Assembly (NCBI RefSeq): GCF_001542905.1
Contig: NZ_LOAJ01000002.1
Span: 62,001 to 126,000 of the forward strand
Direction of reading: 5' to 3'
DNA: 64,000 bases
Source: Halorubrum aethiopicum
Lineage (GTDB): Archaea > Halobacteriota > Halobacteria > Halobacteriales > Haloferacaceae
Shown here piece after piece: positions 32,217 to 40,479 of the stretch. Below the pieces are notes generated by a model, which saw only the letters and a list, made by a program, of their open reading frames with translations, was not told the origin of the DNA and did not search any database. Both the position numbers and the translations under genes were made by a program. Each line of letters opens with the position of its first letter. Position 1 is the first letter of the stretch.

Positions 32217-32861
32217 ATGGACGAACCTACGACGACGACGGAGGAATCGACACAAGACCTCGCGGATCCGCCGCGCTACGAACTGTCGCACGATCGCGAC
32301 AGCGTCGCACACAAGAACGCCCGCCGGGCGGGGTACTACGGCATCATGTACGCCGACGAGTACGTGTGGAGTAACCGGCAGTGTACGGCCGAGGCCTACG
32401 GCGAGTTTTACGCCGACGCCCGCCCCGGAAAGCGCCACCGGATGATCAACGGCCAGCCGCGCCGGTCGCTCAAGTTCCACACGACGTGGATGGACGTGGC
32501 CGAAGCAAAGCCGTGTCTCGAAGAGATCGGCTCGTACAATCGCTTCGACGGCGACGTGACGGCCAACGCGCTCGACGACCTTCCGGAGCCCGTCCGGGTC
32601 GTCGTCGGCCGGGAGTCCTCGCCTGTCATGTATGTGTGGACGGTCGACGCGCCGGCCGCGTTCGACGTGTTCGACGAGCTGATCGTTGAGCACGAACCCG
32701 TCCGCGACGATCCCGACGAGATCGTCCCGGCGACGGACCACCGGCCGAACGAACTCGGCGGCGTGCCGAGCCCCGAGACGTTCCCGATCATCACAGTCGG
32801 GAAGGGTCGCGACGAACTGGTCTCCGGCGTTCCCACACTCTTGAGGGCGTGGTGGGATTGA
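32217..32861 (+). CDS. hypothetical protein
   Basis: 214 residues starting MDEPTTTTEESTQDLADPPR. Globular, with aromatic-rich RRAGYYGIMYADEYVWSNRQ near residue 38 and RVVVGRESSPVMYVWTVDAP later. Single gene with its own leader module. No family recognised. Confidence 0.75.
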   Translation: MDEPTTTTEESTQDLADPPRYELSHDRDSVAHKNARRAGYYGIMYADEYVWSNRQCTAEAYGEFYADARPGKRHRMINGQPRRSLKFHTTWMDVAEAKPCLEEIGSYNRFDGDVTANALDDLPEPVRVVVGRESSPVMYVWTVDAPAAFDVFDELIVEHEPVRDDPDEIVPATDHRPNELGGVPSPETFPIITVGKGRDELVSGVPTLLRAWWD

Positions 32862-32905
32862 CGGCATAGCCAACCCTCCCGACGAGCCATTTTTTCGCAG
32901 CCCCT

Positions 32906-32992
32906 ATAATCTTAATCAACATAGTAACAGTTATAGGGGCGGCGCGTGTTGGTGGAAGTACGCGACGGGTGAAAGCCCGACGCGGAAGGTGA
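32906..32992 (+). promoter_or_regulatory. CATAGTAA promoter with GNRA-hairpin leader
   Basis: TAATCTTAATC (32907-32917), CATAGTAA (32920-32927), TATA AGTTATAG, hairpin CGGGU-GAAA-GCCCG with a U-G pair next to the loop (32966-32979), SD AAGGTGA (32986-32992), start 32999. Confidence 0.82.
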
Positions 32993-32998
32993 CCACAG

Positions 32999-33457
32999 AT
33001 GGGAACACAGCATACCGACACGACCGCCGGATCGAGCGACAACCAGCCGACCAGCCGCCGCGAGCGGCTCGACGCCGCGTTCGACGCCGACGCGGGGACG
33101 GTGACCGACGAGTGGGAGGGCGCGGCCATCTACACGTCGTGGGGGTACGGGCAGACGAACGTGAACCTCGCGGCGATCGTCGAGGTGTCCGACTCCGGGA
33201 AGACCGTGCTCGCCCGCATGGTCCGGGCCGATGTCGAGACGCACTCGAACGGGAGTGAGGGCGTCCGCCCGACCGAGGAGTGCTACGGCGAGCCCTTCCG
33301 GCTACACGTCTGGGGAAGCTCGCGCGGAGCGTCGTTCCGCGGCAGCTACCCGTACATCGACGGCGACCCGGAGACCGGCACCCGGCTCGACTCGTTCATC
33401 CCCGTGGCCGAACGCGACAGCCCAATCCACCAGACGCCGACGAACCGCGGCCACTAA
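32999..33457 (+). CDS. hypothetical protein
   Basis: 152 residues starting MGTQHTDTTAGSSDNQPTSR. The body (YTSWGYGQTNVNLAAIVEVS, CYGEPFRLHVWGSSRGASFR) is beta-rich and probably a small single domain. Single leader-driven gene; no family recognised. Confidence 0.72.
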   Translation: MGTQHTDTTAGSSDNQPTSRRERLDAAFDADAGTVTDEWEGAAIYTSWGYGQTNVNLAAIVEVSDSGKTVLARMVRADVETHSNGSEGVRPTEECYGEPFRLHVWGSSRGASFRGSYPYIDGDPETGTRLDSFIPVAERDSPIHQTPTNRGH

Positions 33458-33498
33458 CGGCCGCCACCCCGTCGACGTCTTGAATTGTATTTCTGATA

Positions 33499-33579
33499 CT
33501 CTTATTCTACATAGTAACACTTATGATGGTGCCTGCCCTCGGTGAATACGTGCTCGGGGAAACCCGGGCGCGCAGGTGA
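33499..33579 (+). promoter_or_regulatory. CATAGTAA promoter with GNRA-hairpin leader, now driving a truncated gene
   Basis: CATAGTAA (33510-33517) preceded by CTTATTCTA, TATA ACTTATG, hairpin CGGG-GAAA-CCCG (33555-33566), SD AGGTGA (33574-33579), start 33585. Confidence 0.8.
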
Positions 33580-33584
33580 CCACA

Positions 33585-33722
33585 ATGAAAACACAACAGA
33601 CCGCCACAAGTCGGCGCGAGTGGATCGACACGGACGCCGAGCAGGATGTCAAGGAGGAGTTAAGCTCAGTTATCCTCGCGTCTAACCCGACAAGAGCCCC
33701 TTGCGCGAACGAAAATGGGTAG
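33585..33722 (+). pseudogene. leader-driven gene truncated at an HNH endonuclease insertion
   Basis: 45 codons starting MKTQQTATSRREWIDTDAEQ. The first ~30 residues have the replicon codon bias; the last ~15 (ILASNPTRAPCANENG) do not, and the ORF runs into the start of the HNH gene at 33715. The most economical reading is that a homing-type insertion replaced most of a normal leader-driven gene. The missing part is not found downstream. Confidence 0.5.
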
Positions 33723-34683
33723 AATGAACTCCGAGCCGAAATATCGCGACGAGGAATGGCTCCGCGAGCAGTACGTGGAAGAACACCGGAGTACAACCGA
33801 TATTTCAGAAGAATGTGGTTGTGCTCGATCGACAGTATCCAAATGGCTCAATAAACACGACATAGAGACTCGAACGGGGCGAGTGTCGGATGAGCGCTTG
33901 AATGATGCTGATTGGCTGCGTAAACAGTATGTGGAGGAACGCCGGAGGTCCTCCGAGATTGCCGAAGATTGTGGTTGTTCCAAACCGACAGTGGTCAGAC
34001 GGTTAAACAAACACAATATCGAGGTTCGAACGGAAACGAACACGACTACAGACCAGCGATTGGCCGATCCTGAATGGCTCCGCGAGCAGTGCGTGGATGA
34101 GCGACGGAGCATCTACGATATCGCCAACGAATGCGGTTGTGACAGCTCGACAGTATCCAGATGGTTAAGCAAACACGACATAGAGGCGGCACAGAGTGAG
34201 CAACAGACTCCTGACCAGCGCTTAATCGACGCAGACTGGCTCCGCGAGCAGTACGTGGAGGAGGGTCAGAGTACCAACGAGATTGCTGACGACCGTGATT
34301 GTTCCAGTTGGACAGTGTCTAAATGGTTAAGCAAACACGACATAGAGGCGCGCCCCGGTATTGGCGAACTCTCTGGCGAGGAACATCCGCACTACAACGG
34401 TGGCCCCGCGCCTTACGGTCCCGGCTGGAACTACCGGAAGCGCGCCGAGGTACGCGAGCGTGACGATCACACCTGCCAAGATCCGCGCTGCTCCGTCACC
34501 CAAGCCGACCACCTCGACGAGTACGGTAAGAAGCTCCATGTCCACCACCTACGGAAAGCGCGGGACGTTGAGGATCCCGAGGATCGGAACGCTAAAACAA
34601 ACCTGATCACACTGTGTCGCGACTGCCATCACCATTGGGAGAGGATTTCCGACACAGGACTCGTCCCCGAGGTAGAACGATGA
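33715..34683 (+). CDS. HNH endonuclease with four tandem HTH repeats
   Basis: 322 residues (ATG 33724 also possible). Four ~38-residue HTH units at about 14-52, 66-104, 120-157 and 174-212, each of the form EWLREQYVEE...STVSKWLNKHDIE. A C-terminal HNH domain has CxxxxC (254-259), HVHHLRKARD (275-284), TNLITLCRDCHHHW (295-308). Tandem HTHs suit recognition of a long homing site. GC content is lower than in the surrounding replicon genes, and it sits at the break of a truncated gene, so it is a likely mobile intronless homing endonuclease. Confidence 0.8.
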   Translation: MGRMNSEPKYRDEEWLREQYVEEHRSTTDISEECGCARSTVSKWLNKHDIETRTGRVSDERLNDADWLRKQYVEERRRSSEIAEDCGCSKPTVVRRLNKHNIEVRTETNTTTDQRLADPEWLREQCVDERRSIYDIANECGCDSSTVSRWLSKHDIEAAQSEQQTPDQRLIDADWLREQYVEEGQSTNEIADDRDCSSWTVSKWLSKHDIEARPGIGELSGEEHPHYNGGPAPYGPGWNYRKRAEVRERDDHTCQDPRCSVTQADHLDEYGKKLHVHHLRKARDVEDPEDRNAKTNLITLCRDCHHHWERISDTGLVPEVER

Positions 34684-34703
34684 TGTCGCCCGGCTCGGCT
34701 CTA

Positions 34704-34722
34704 GTTACTATCGTATAGTAAC
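34704..34722. promoter_or_regulatory. 19-bp palindrome GTTACTAT-CGT-ATAGTAAC
   Basis: Perfect 8-bp arms. Between the HNH gene stop and the promoter of the 34822 leader ORF (TATA ATATATTTT near 34761). Confidence 0.7.
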
Positions 34723-34821
34723 GGTCGCTCGTCGTCGATCGACGTCGCCGACGCTTCCCGATATATTTTCACCCCACCGGCGGAAGGACTATGGCACCGT
34801 ATCGAGACCTGTCAGTCGCTG

Positions 34822-34902
34822 ATGTATACACCGCACAACCCCCTTACTCAGAGACAGCCGCCGCTCACGTTTTACCCACCCGCCCAGCAGAGGGTCGAAT
34901 GA
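34822..34902 (+). CDS. leader ORF of the large secreted protein
   Basis: 26 codons starting MYTPHNPLTQRQPPL. The 11-mer is at 34834-34844 in the HNPL frame. The TGA overlaps ATG 34899 with AGAGGG just before it. Confidence 0.5.
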   Translation: MYTPHNPLTQRQPPLTFYPPAQQRVE

Positions 34903-37900
34903 CTCCCCGGTTCGAGCGCACGCTCTCGGTCGCGTGTGCGGTCCTGCTCGTCGTGTCGATGACAACCGCCGGCGTGTCGCTGTCGGCCGCTCCGACGGCC
35001 GCACAGACCGGCTCGAACGGCACCGATACCATCTCAGATGACTTCGAGAGCTATGCTGTCGGCGCGACGAATCCCGGCCAGTGGGAGCTTCAATCCGCGG
35101 GTGACACGCCGAGTGAAGTGATCGGCGACTCACTCACGGGCTCGCAATCCCTGTCGCTCGCAGCGGGTGACGCCTCGGCCGTCCGCCCGGATGCCACCGT
35201 CAACAGCGATGGGTTCGCCATTCAGGCGCTCATCCGAACGACCGATCAGGGCGGAGAGATCGAGTTCGGCGACGTACGGTTCGAGTACGACACCGGCGAG
35301 TTCACGAATCGGTTGTATCTCACTGATGGGACGAATCAGACGACTGCCGAGGGCGCGGCGACCGCCGGCGAGTGGACGCGGGTCCAGTTCGTCGGCGACG
35401 ATGGCGACCTCGCGGTAAAAACATGGCCCGCCGGTGATGCCGAACCCGACCAGCCGGATCTCCAGCTTGATAGCGTCTCGGAATCGGGCGCGCTCACGAT
35501 CCGGGCTTCGACGGACAGTTCCACGCTCGATATCGACTCGATCGACCTCCAGCCGTACTCGACGTTCGGGAGTGCGACCGTCTCGGGGACCGTCACCGAC
35601 CAGTACGGCGAGCCCGTTCCGAACGCGACGGTCCAGGGGATCGGCGTCACCGAACGCGCGATCGACGGCGACGATCTCGACGCCGAAGCGAACGCCCTCC
35701 TCGATGAGCTTTCGGACCCCCTTCCGGACATCTTCGATCCGGATGCTGACCTCACGGAGACGTACGCGAACGCGGATGGCACCTATGCCGCCGTCCACCC
35801 GGCGAGCGCGTGGGACCTCGGCGGCGTCAGTCTCGGTTCCGGTGCGGTATCCTCATCGATCACGCCGAGCCTCGATACGCCCGCGGTGGTTCTCCCGGCG
35901 GACGAGCAACTCGTCGTCTCGACGTGGGACGCCACCGAGACGGGCGGCGTGCTCTCACAGGACGGCGTGGATAGCTCACTCCCCGGCGCAACGACGGCCG
36001 AGCCCGTGGTCATCGAGCAACTCGGGCCGACCGGCGAGACGACCCACATGCGGACGGTCGACCCCCGGTCACTCGTCGAGGTGACGGCGATCGCAAACCT
36101 CGGAACGAAGACCCACGAGGGCGCGGTTGTCGACCTCCCGCCGGGGATCTATCGCGTCCATCCAGAAGACGCCCCGGAGACGGCGGTCGTCGTGGCCGTC
36201 GGTGACCCCGCCGCACTCGCGAACACGATCGAGGCCGACCTCCGAGACGACGCCGACCGGCTCACCGCGCGGGCCGACCGCGTGCGGGCATTGACGGCGG
36301 ACGGCGGGGGCGTGACGGATCTCTCGACCGAGACGAACGCCACCGGCGCGTACACGCTCTCCGTTCCGAGCAGCGTCGAGACCGTCCACCTCCAGGCGTT
36401 CGGTGTCGGCGGCGACACACAGACTGTCCTCGACACGAACCCGGAGAACGCGTCGCTCGCGGACGTACGCGACGCCTACGACGGCGGGTATACCGGCACG
36501 CTCACACTCTCGACGACGCCCGTCCGGACGACGCCACCCGACGACCAAGCCGACCTCACGGTCCATCGGCTCGACGCGCCGCCGGTCGCGTCGCCCGTTG
36601 CCTTCGAGGATCGACTCGACGCATGGGCGAACGATACGCTCGACACCCGGCTGTCGGATCTCAGGTCATCGGTCGTCGACGATCTCACCGGTAACGAGCT
36701 GACGCGCGAGAATCTCACGGCCGTCTACGATGACCTCGACGCGCTTCGCGAGCAGAACGACGCCCTCGACGAGCGGGTTCGGGAGCGACTCAGCGAGCGG
36801 ATCGAGGATCCGACTGCCGTCGACGACGACGTGCTCCGGGAGGAGGTGGCCGGGATTCAGGCCGCGATCGACGACCTCCAGCATACGATCGACGCCGAAC
36901 CGCCCGAGACTGATCTCGATGACGGGCTCTTGTCCTACGAGACGGTGTTCGACGCGCCCATCCCCGCAGAGGCGGTCGCCGTCACGGCCACGTACGCGAA
37001 CGGGACGACCGAGCGGATCGGCGACGAGTACGTGACCGTCGAGGAGGGCGGGTTCGGCCCGCTTTCGTCGACGACCGTCGCGATCGAGGAGTACCCCGTC
37101 CCCGCGGGAATGCAGGTCGCGGACGTGCGTGTCCAGGTCGCCGGCGCGGATCGACTCGGCGAGAGTCGGGATCGCGTTGCCAGCGACGCCCTCGATGGCG
37201 ATTTAGCGAGTCTCGATGCGATCACGGTGTCGACGTTCGATCCCGGCCCGGACGACCGCGTCACCCTCGCCGTCGACGCCGGCGACACACGGATGCGCGT
37301 TGTGGACGTGGCCGCGCGCAACGCCGCAGGCGACCCCGTCACGGCGACCGTCGACGGCGGCCGGGCGACCGTCCACACCGACGGCCAGGGTATCCACACG
37401 ATCGCGCTCACGTACGAACAAGCCGGCGTCGAGATGACCGAGACGCTCCGCGTCGAGGCCGGCGCAACGAGCGGATCGACACCCGCGACCGTCCGCATGT
37501 CCGAGGGGCCGAGCGGGACGTACGCGATCACCTCGGGGCTCGCCGGGGCGACCGTCGAGACTAGCGGCGACGGGCTGTCGATCGAGGCCCGTGCGGCCGC
37601 CGACGACACGCCGGGGGCTATCCACCTCCATCCGCAGGCGGCCATGAGCGGCGACGTGGACACCCTCGACGTCGAGGTCCTCCGGGCGGACGGCGAGACC
37701 AGCCTCGACCGGCACGCGTCCGTGTACGTCCACACGACGGGACTCGCGGAGGACGCGTTGCTGTGGCGGGACGATGGCCCGATCACTCGCGGGGGCGACA
37801 CGCAGTACGGCGAAGTGCTTGACCGGGGCGATGGGAAGGCCGTCGTCTCAACGTACACGGACGCCGACGGAGCCGTGACGGTCGACATCCGGCACGAGCC

Positions 37901-37964
37901 GAGCGTCCTCGACCGTGCCCAACATTGGACCGCCGTTCGTTCGCCAATTTCACTCCCGATGTAG
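34899..37964 (+). CDS. large secreted surface protein
   Basis: 1021 residues. ATG 34899 is preferred over an in-frame ATG at 34791 because a Sec signal peptide follows at once (SVACAVLLVVSMTTAGVSLS, cleavage near AAQT). A LamG-like beta sandwich (about 35-190), a carboxypeptidase-regulatory-like domain (VSGTVTDQYGEPVPNATVQG), a helical stalk near 580-680 (LREQNDALDERVRERLSERI) and more beta domains follow. No membrane anchor: the end (AVRSPISLPM) looks clipped. Possible adhesin or spike. Confidence 0.8.
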   Translation: MTPRFERTLSVACAVLLVVSMTTAGVSLSAAPTAAQTGSNGTDTISDDFESYAVGATNPGQWELQSAGDTPSEVIGDSLTGSQSLSLAAGDASAVRPDATVNSDGFAIQALIRTTDQGGEIEFGDVRFEYDTGEFTNRLYLTDGTNQTTAEGAATAGEWTRVQFVGDDGDLAVKTWPAGDAEPDQPDLQLDSVSESGALTIRASTDSSTLDIDSIDLQPYSTFGSATVSGTVTDQYGEPVPNATVQGIGVTERAIDGDDLDAEANALLDELSDPLPDIFDPDADLTETYANADGTYAAVHPASAWDLGGVSLGSGAVSSSITPSLDTPAVVLPADEQLVVSTWDATETGGVLSQDGVDSSLPGATTAEPVVIEQLGPTGETTHMRTVDPRSLVEVTAIANLGTKTHEGAVVDLPPGIYRVHPEDAPETAVVVAVGDPAALANTIEADLRDDADRLTARADRVRALTADGGGVTDLSTETNATGAYTLSVPSSVETVHLQAFGVGGDTQTVLDTNPENASLADVRDAYDGGYTGTLTLSTTPVRTTPPDDQADLTVHRLDAPPVASPVAFEDRLDAWANDTLDTRLSDLRSSVVDDLTGNELTRENLTAVYDDLDALREQNDALDERVRERLSERIEDPTAVDDDVLREEVAGIQAAIDDLQHTIDAEPPETDLDDGLLSYETVFDAPIPAEAVAVTATYANGTTERIGDEYVTVEEGGFGPLSSTTVAIEEYPVPAGMQVADVRVQVAGADRLGESRDRVASDALDGDLASLDAITVSTFDPGPDDRVTLAVDAGDTRMRVVDVAARNAAGDPVTATVDGGRATVHTDGQGIHTIALTYEQAGVEMTETLRVEAGATSGSTPATVRMSEGPSGTYAITSGLAGATVETSGDGLSIEARAAADDTPGAIHLHPQAAMSGDVDTLDVEVLRADGETSLDRHASVYVHTTGLAEDALLWRDDGPITRGGDTQYGEVLDRGDGKAVVSTYTDADGAVTVDIRHEPSVLDRAQHWTAVRSPISLPM

Positions 37965-38327
37965 CGGCAAATATCTTATATTGGCTACACTTTATTGCTG
38001 TATGCTAACGACACTCTCACTGGCGGTAGACAAGCACCAGTTGGACTGACCTAACTAGCTTTTCCCCACTACCGTCTTTCAAGCCCGGTTGTGACCACAA
38101 TCCTCTTTATCGGGCGGCGTCTCCCGTGAGATAGAACCCGCTGCTGCCGGTGTCCTACCGTTGTGGTCACCTTGCGCGTCAAACCCGCAAACACAACTCT
38201 TTCGACACACCGTAGCAGGGCGGGTTCACTTCAACAGTCGTGAGCGACAGCACTCCGTCGCTCTCGCGGTCGCTATACCCTATTCGTGAATCTGTCTTGA
38301 TGGCGGTTGCCGCCACTATCTTTATGC
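37965..38327. other. gene-free interval with a decayed leader module
   Basis: No gene. On the minus strand AAGGTGACCACA (38162-38173) is preceded by a degraded hairpin (GCGGGTTTGACGCGC) and followed by ACG instead of ATG: a vestigial leader. Also a GGTTGTGACCACAATCC inverted repeat near 38087 and a hairpin AGCGAC/GTCGCT near 38242-38262 before the parA iterons. Confidence 0.5.
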
Positions 38328-38358
38328 GATACCGCTATCGATACCGTAATCGATACCG
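38328..38358 (+). repeat. 12-bp iteron cluster directly before parA, candidate centromere/operator
   Basis: GATACCG at 38328, 38340 and 38352, separated by CTATC and TAATC; the last unit abuts the parA ATG. Upstream TATA-like CTTTATG is at 38319-38325. Such repeats before parA genes typically serve as both operator and partition site. Confidence 0.75.
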
Positions 38359-39372
38359 ATGGATGCCTTCACTGATAGCGGGCTGCCGTGGGATGACTAC
38401 GGCGCGCTCCGAGAGACAGACCTCGGGGCGTACATCCCCGATGACGAAACGCTCCGAGCGGTCGCGTTCGTCGATAAGGGCGGGACAAGCAAGACGACGA
38501 GTCTCGCGCACATGGGCGTCGTGGCCGACCAAGAATTAGGTCTCGATACCCTTCTGATCGCGCTCGACGGCAAGCAAAACGACCTTGCGACGCACTTCGG
38601 GATCGAGGGCGACGACCTCGACGACGCGACCCGTTGGCCGACGATCGCGCAGGCGTTCGCGCCGAACATCGACCAGATCGACGAACGGCTGCGGTCGGAG
38701 GGCGACACCGACGACGGCGTGCTCGCGGACTTGGCAGTCTCCACGGGCGAAGGGCCGGACCTGATCCCCGCGAGCGAGGAACTGGACGGCGTCGACAAGT
38801 CGTTGAGCGACATCGACGACCCGGCACAGCGGTACTCGTTCCTCGACGACTTCCTGAGCCAGTACGTCGACGACCAGTACGACCTCGTGTTGATCGACGT
38901 ACCCGGAAGCACCTCGAACGTCGCGGCGAACGCGTTGTGGGCGACGAAACACGTGTTCACGCCCGTCCGACCGAGCCCGCTCGATACGAAGCAGGCTGCG
39001 AAGATCCGGGCGGAAATCAACGAGAAACGCGAGCGCCACGACTTCCTCTCGGATCTGGAGTTGACGATGGTCGTACTCTCGCAGGTGAGCTCGCAAACGA
39101 AGGCCGGGCGGTACTTCCTCGATCAGTTCCGCGAGGCGTTCCCCGTCGAACTCTCGCCCGTCCCCGTCCGGGATTCACAGGCCGTGATCAACGCGCAACT
39201 GGAGCGCGAGACGCTATTCGCACACGATTCCGACCTCGCGAGCGCCGAAGAGGCGCGCGACCAGTACCGGCAGAACACCGCCGAACTGGTCCGGCGACTC
39301 GGCACTCCGGAGTGGAAGGACGGCGTCGATGGCGTTGACGCCGAGGCGGCCAGCGGGGAGGTGATTCGATGA
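38359..39372 (+). CDS. parA: ParA-family partition ATPase
   Basis: 337 residues. Deviant Walker A motif DKGGTSKTT (39-47), Walker B region YDLVLIDVPGS, and the typical third motif SSQTKAGRYFLDQF. ParA ATPases move plasmid copies along the nucleoid with a centromere-binding partner. The next gene overlaps it (ATGA) and is the probable partner. Probably leaderless and autoregulated through the iterons at its start. Confidence 0.9.
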   Translation: MDAFTDSGLPWDDYGALRETDLGAYIPDDETLRAVAFVDKGGTSKTTSLAHMGVVADQELGLDTLLIALDGKQNDLATHFGIEGDDLDDATRWPTIAQAFAPNIDQIDERLRSEGDTDDGVLADLAVSTGEGPDLIPASEELDGVDKSLSDIDDPAQRYSFLDDFLSQYVDDQYDLVLIDVPGSTSNVAANALWATKHVFTPVRPSPLDTKQAAKIRAEINEKRERHDFLSDLELTMVVLSQVSSQTKAGRYFLDQFREAFPVELSPVPVRDSQAVINAQLERETLFAHDSDLASAEEARDQYRQNTAELVRRLGTPEWKDGVDGVDAEAASGEVIR

Positions 39373-39791
39373 CGGATTCTGATGGTGAGCCGAGTCTAGA
39401 AGAACTGCGCGAGGGGTCTACCTTCGGCGATCGCGACGATCCGAACGCGTCGAGTCCCTACGAGAACGGGAACGGCGACCCCGACGACGACGCGATCCGA
39501 GAGGATCTAATCGAGCGCATCGACGGGAAGGTGTCGGGCTCAGAGAATCGGTCCCTTGGATGTCGTGACCCGATGTTCGCGGCGTATCTCGACCATCTCT
39601 CGGAGAACGACGAGCGGATGGAGTCAGTCGTGACAGCACTCGCCGAAGACCTCGACATGGCCGTTCCTGACGATCCACAGAAGGCCGACGTGATCCGGCT
39701 ACTCTTGCGGCTCGGGCTTCGCGACGGCACGAGCGAAGAGTACGAGCGGTTGGTCGACGCGCGGGGCGAGCAAGCGAAGCGGTCGATATAG
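39369..39791 (+). CDS. probable centromere-binding partner of ParA
   Basis: 140 residues, ATGA overlap with parA. A disordered acidic N-terminus of about 45 residues precedes a helical C-terminal region (ADVIRLLLRLGLRDGTSEEY), which has the shape of a small dimeric DNA-binding domain. Position and size fit a ParB-like adaptor; there is no ParB/Srx domain. Inferred from context. Confidence 0.6.
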   Translation: MTDSDGEPSLEELREGSTFGDRDDPNASSPYENGNGDPDDDAIREDLIERIDGKVSGSENRSLGCRDPMFAAYLDHLSENDERMESVVTALAEDLDMAVPDDPQKADVIRLLLRLGLRDGTSEEYERLVDARGEQAKRSI

Positions 39792-39839
39792 GATAGATCC
39801 GACCCGGAGCCTTTTGTACGATAGCGGGCCAATTTCGGT

Positions 39840-40325
39840 ATGGCATTCAGTAGCCTACTCGATACGGTACTGGCCGAGGAAGCTCGCAACAAAGAATTAG
39901 ACGCAGAACGCGACGACGGATTTCAGACGTGGGTGAAGCGGCTGAATCAGGAATCAAGAGTCCTCATTAAACGTGCCGACCGGTTGGACTTCACCGATAG
40001 CAGTGACCGGCAGAGATTCAACGAGCTGATCGAAACGATGGAAGATCGCTTTCGAACCCTCCGGGAACAGGACACAATCGGTGAAGTGCCGATCGCCGTC
40101 GTCATGGAGCTTGAAACGCTCCTCGACGAGTTTGCCGAAGCACCCACGTCCGGCGCTGCTGTCTCTCGTGGAACGCTCGGAACACCGTCTCCAGCGAAGC
40201 AGGTTCGAAACGCTCGCCGGAAGAAGGAACGAGAGAAACGGCGAGCAAAGCGTGCTTTAGATACCGCCGACACGATCGCGGAGCAGGTTCAAGCAGTCTA
40301 CAACGCACTCCCCAATGACGAGTAG
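39840..40325 (+). CDS. helical hypothetical protein downstream of the par genes
   Basis: 161 residues, almost fully helical with a basic segment ARRKKEREKRRAKRALDTAD near residue 123, unusual in this acidic proteome and suggestive of nucleic-acid binding. Own promoter likely. A replication or partition accessory role is possible. Confidence 0.6.
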   Translation: MAFSSLLDTVLAEEARNKELDAERDDGFQTWVKRLNQESRVLIKRADRLDFTDSSDRQRFNELIETMEDRFRTLREQDTIGEVPIAVVMELETLLDEFAEAPTSGAAVSRGTLGTPSPAKQVRNARRKKEREKRRAKRALDTADTIAEQVQAVYNALPNDE

Positions 40326-40341
40326 CTCACACGTCCTATCT

Positions 40342-40360
40342 GTTACTATCATATAGTAAC
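40342..40360. promoter_or_regulatory. 19-bp palindrome GTTACTAT-CAT-ATAGTAAC
   Basis: Perfect 8-bp arms, 16 bp after the stop of the 39840 gene. Confidence 0.7.
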
Positions 40361-40479
40361 TACACCACTGGGAATCCCTTTTCCGATGAATATCGTACAT
40401 TTTCGAATATGATTGAGCATGGGTGTCAAAGTGTTAGATAAACAACAAAGTTATGTCAATCAGTTACTGAAAAGGGGTA

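Noticed and set aside
34791-34898. N-terminal extension of the large secreted protein
   Set aside because: ATG 34899 gives an immediate signal peptide and overlaps the leader-ORF stop; the upstream 36 codons would bury the signal peptide.
39840-40325. Second ParB-like candidate
   Set aside because: Separated from parA by its own promoter and lacks a DNA-binding domain pattern; the directly coupled 39369 gene is the better candidate.
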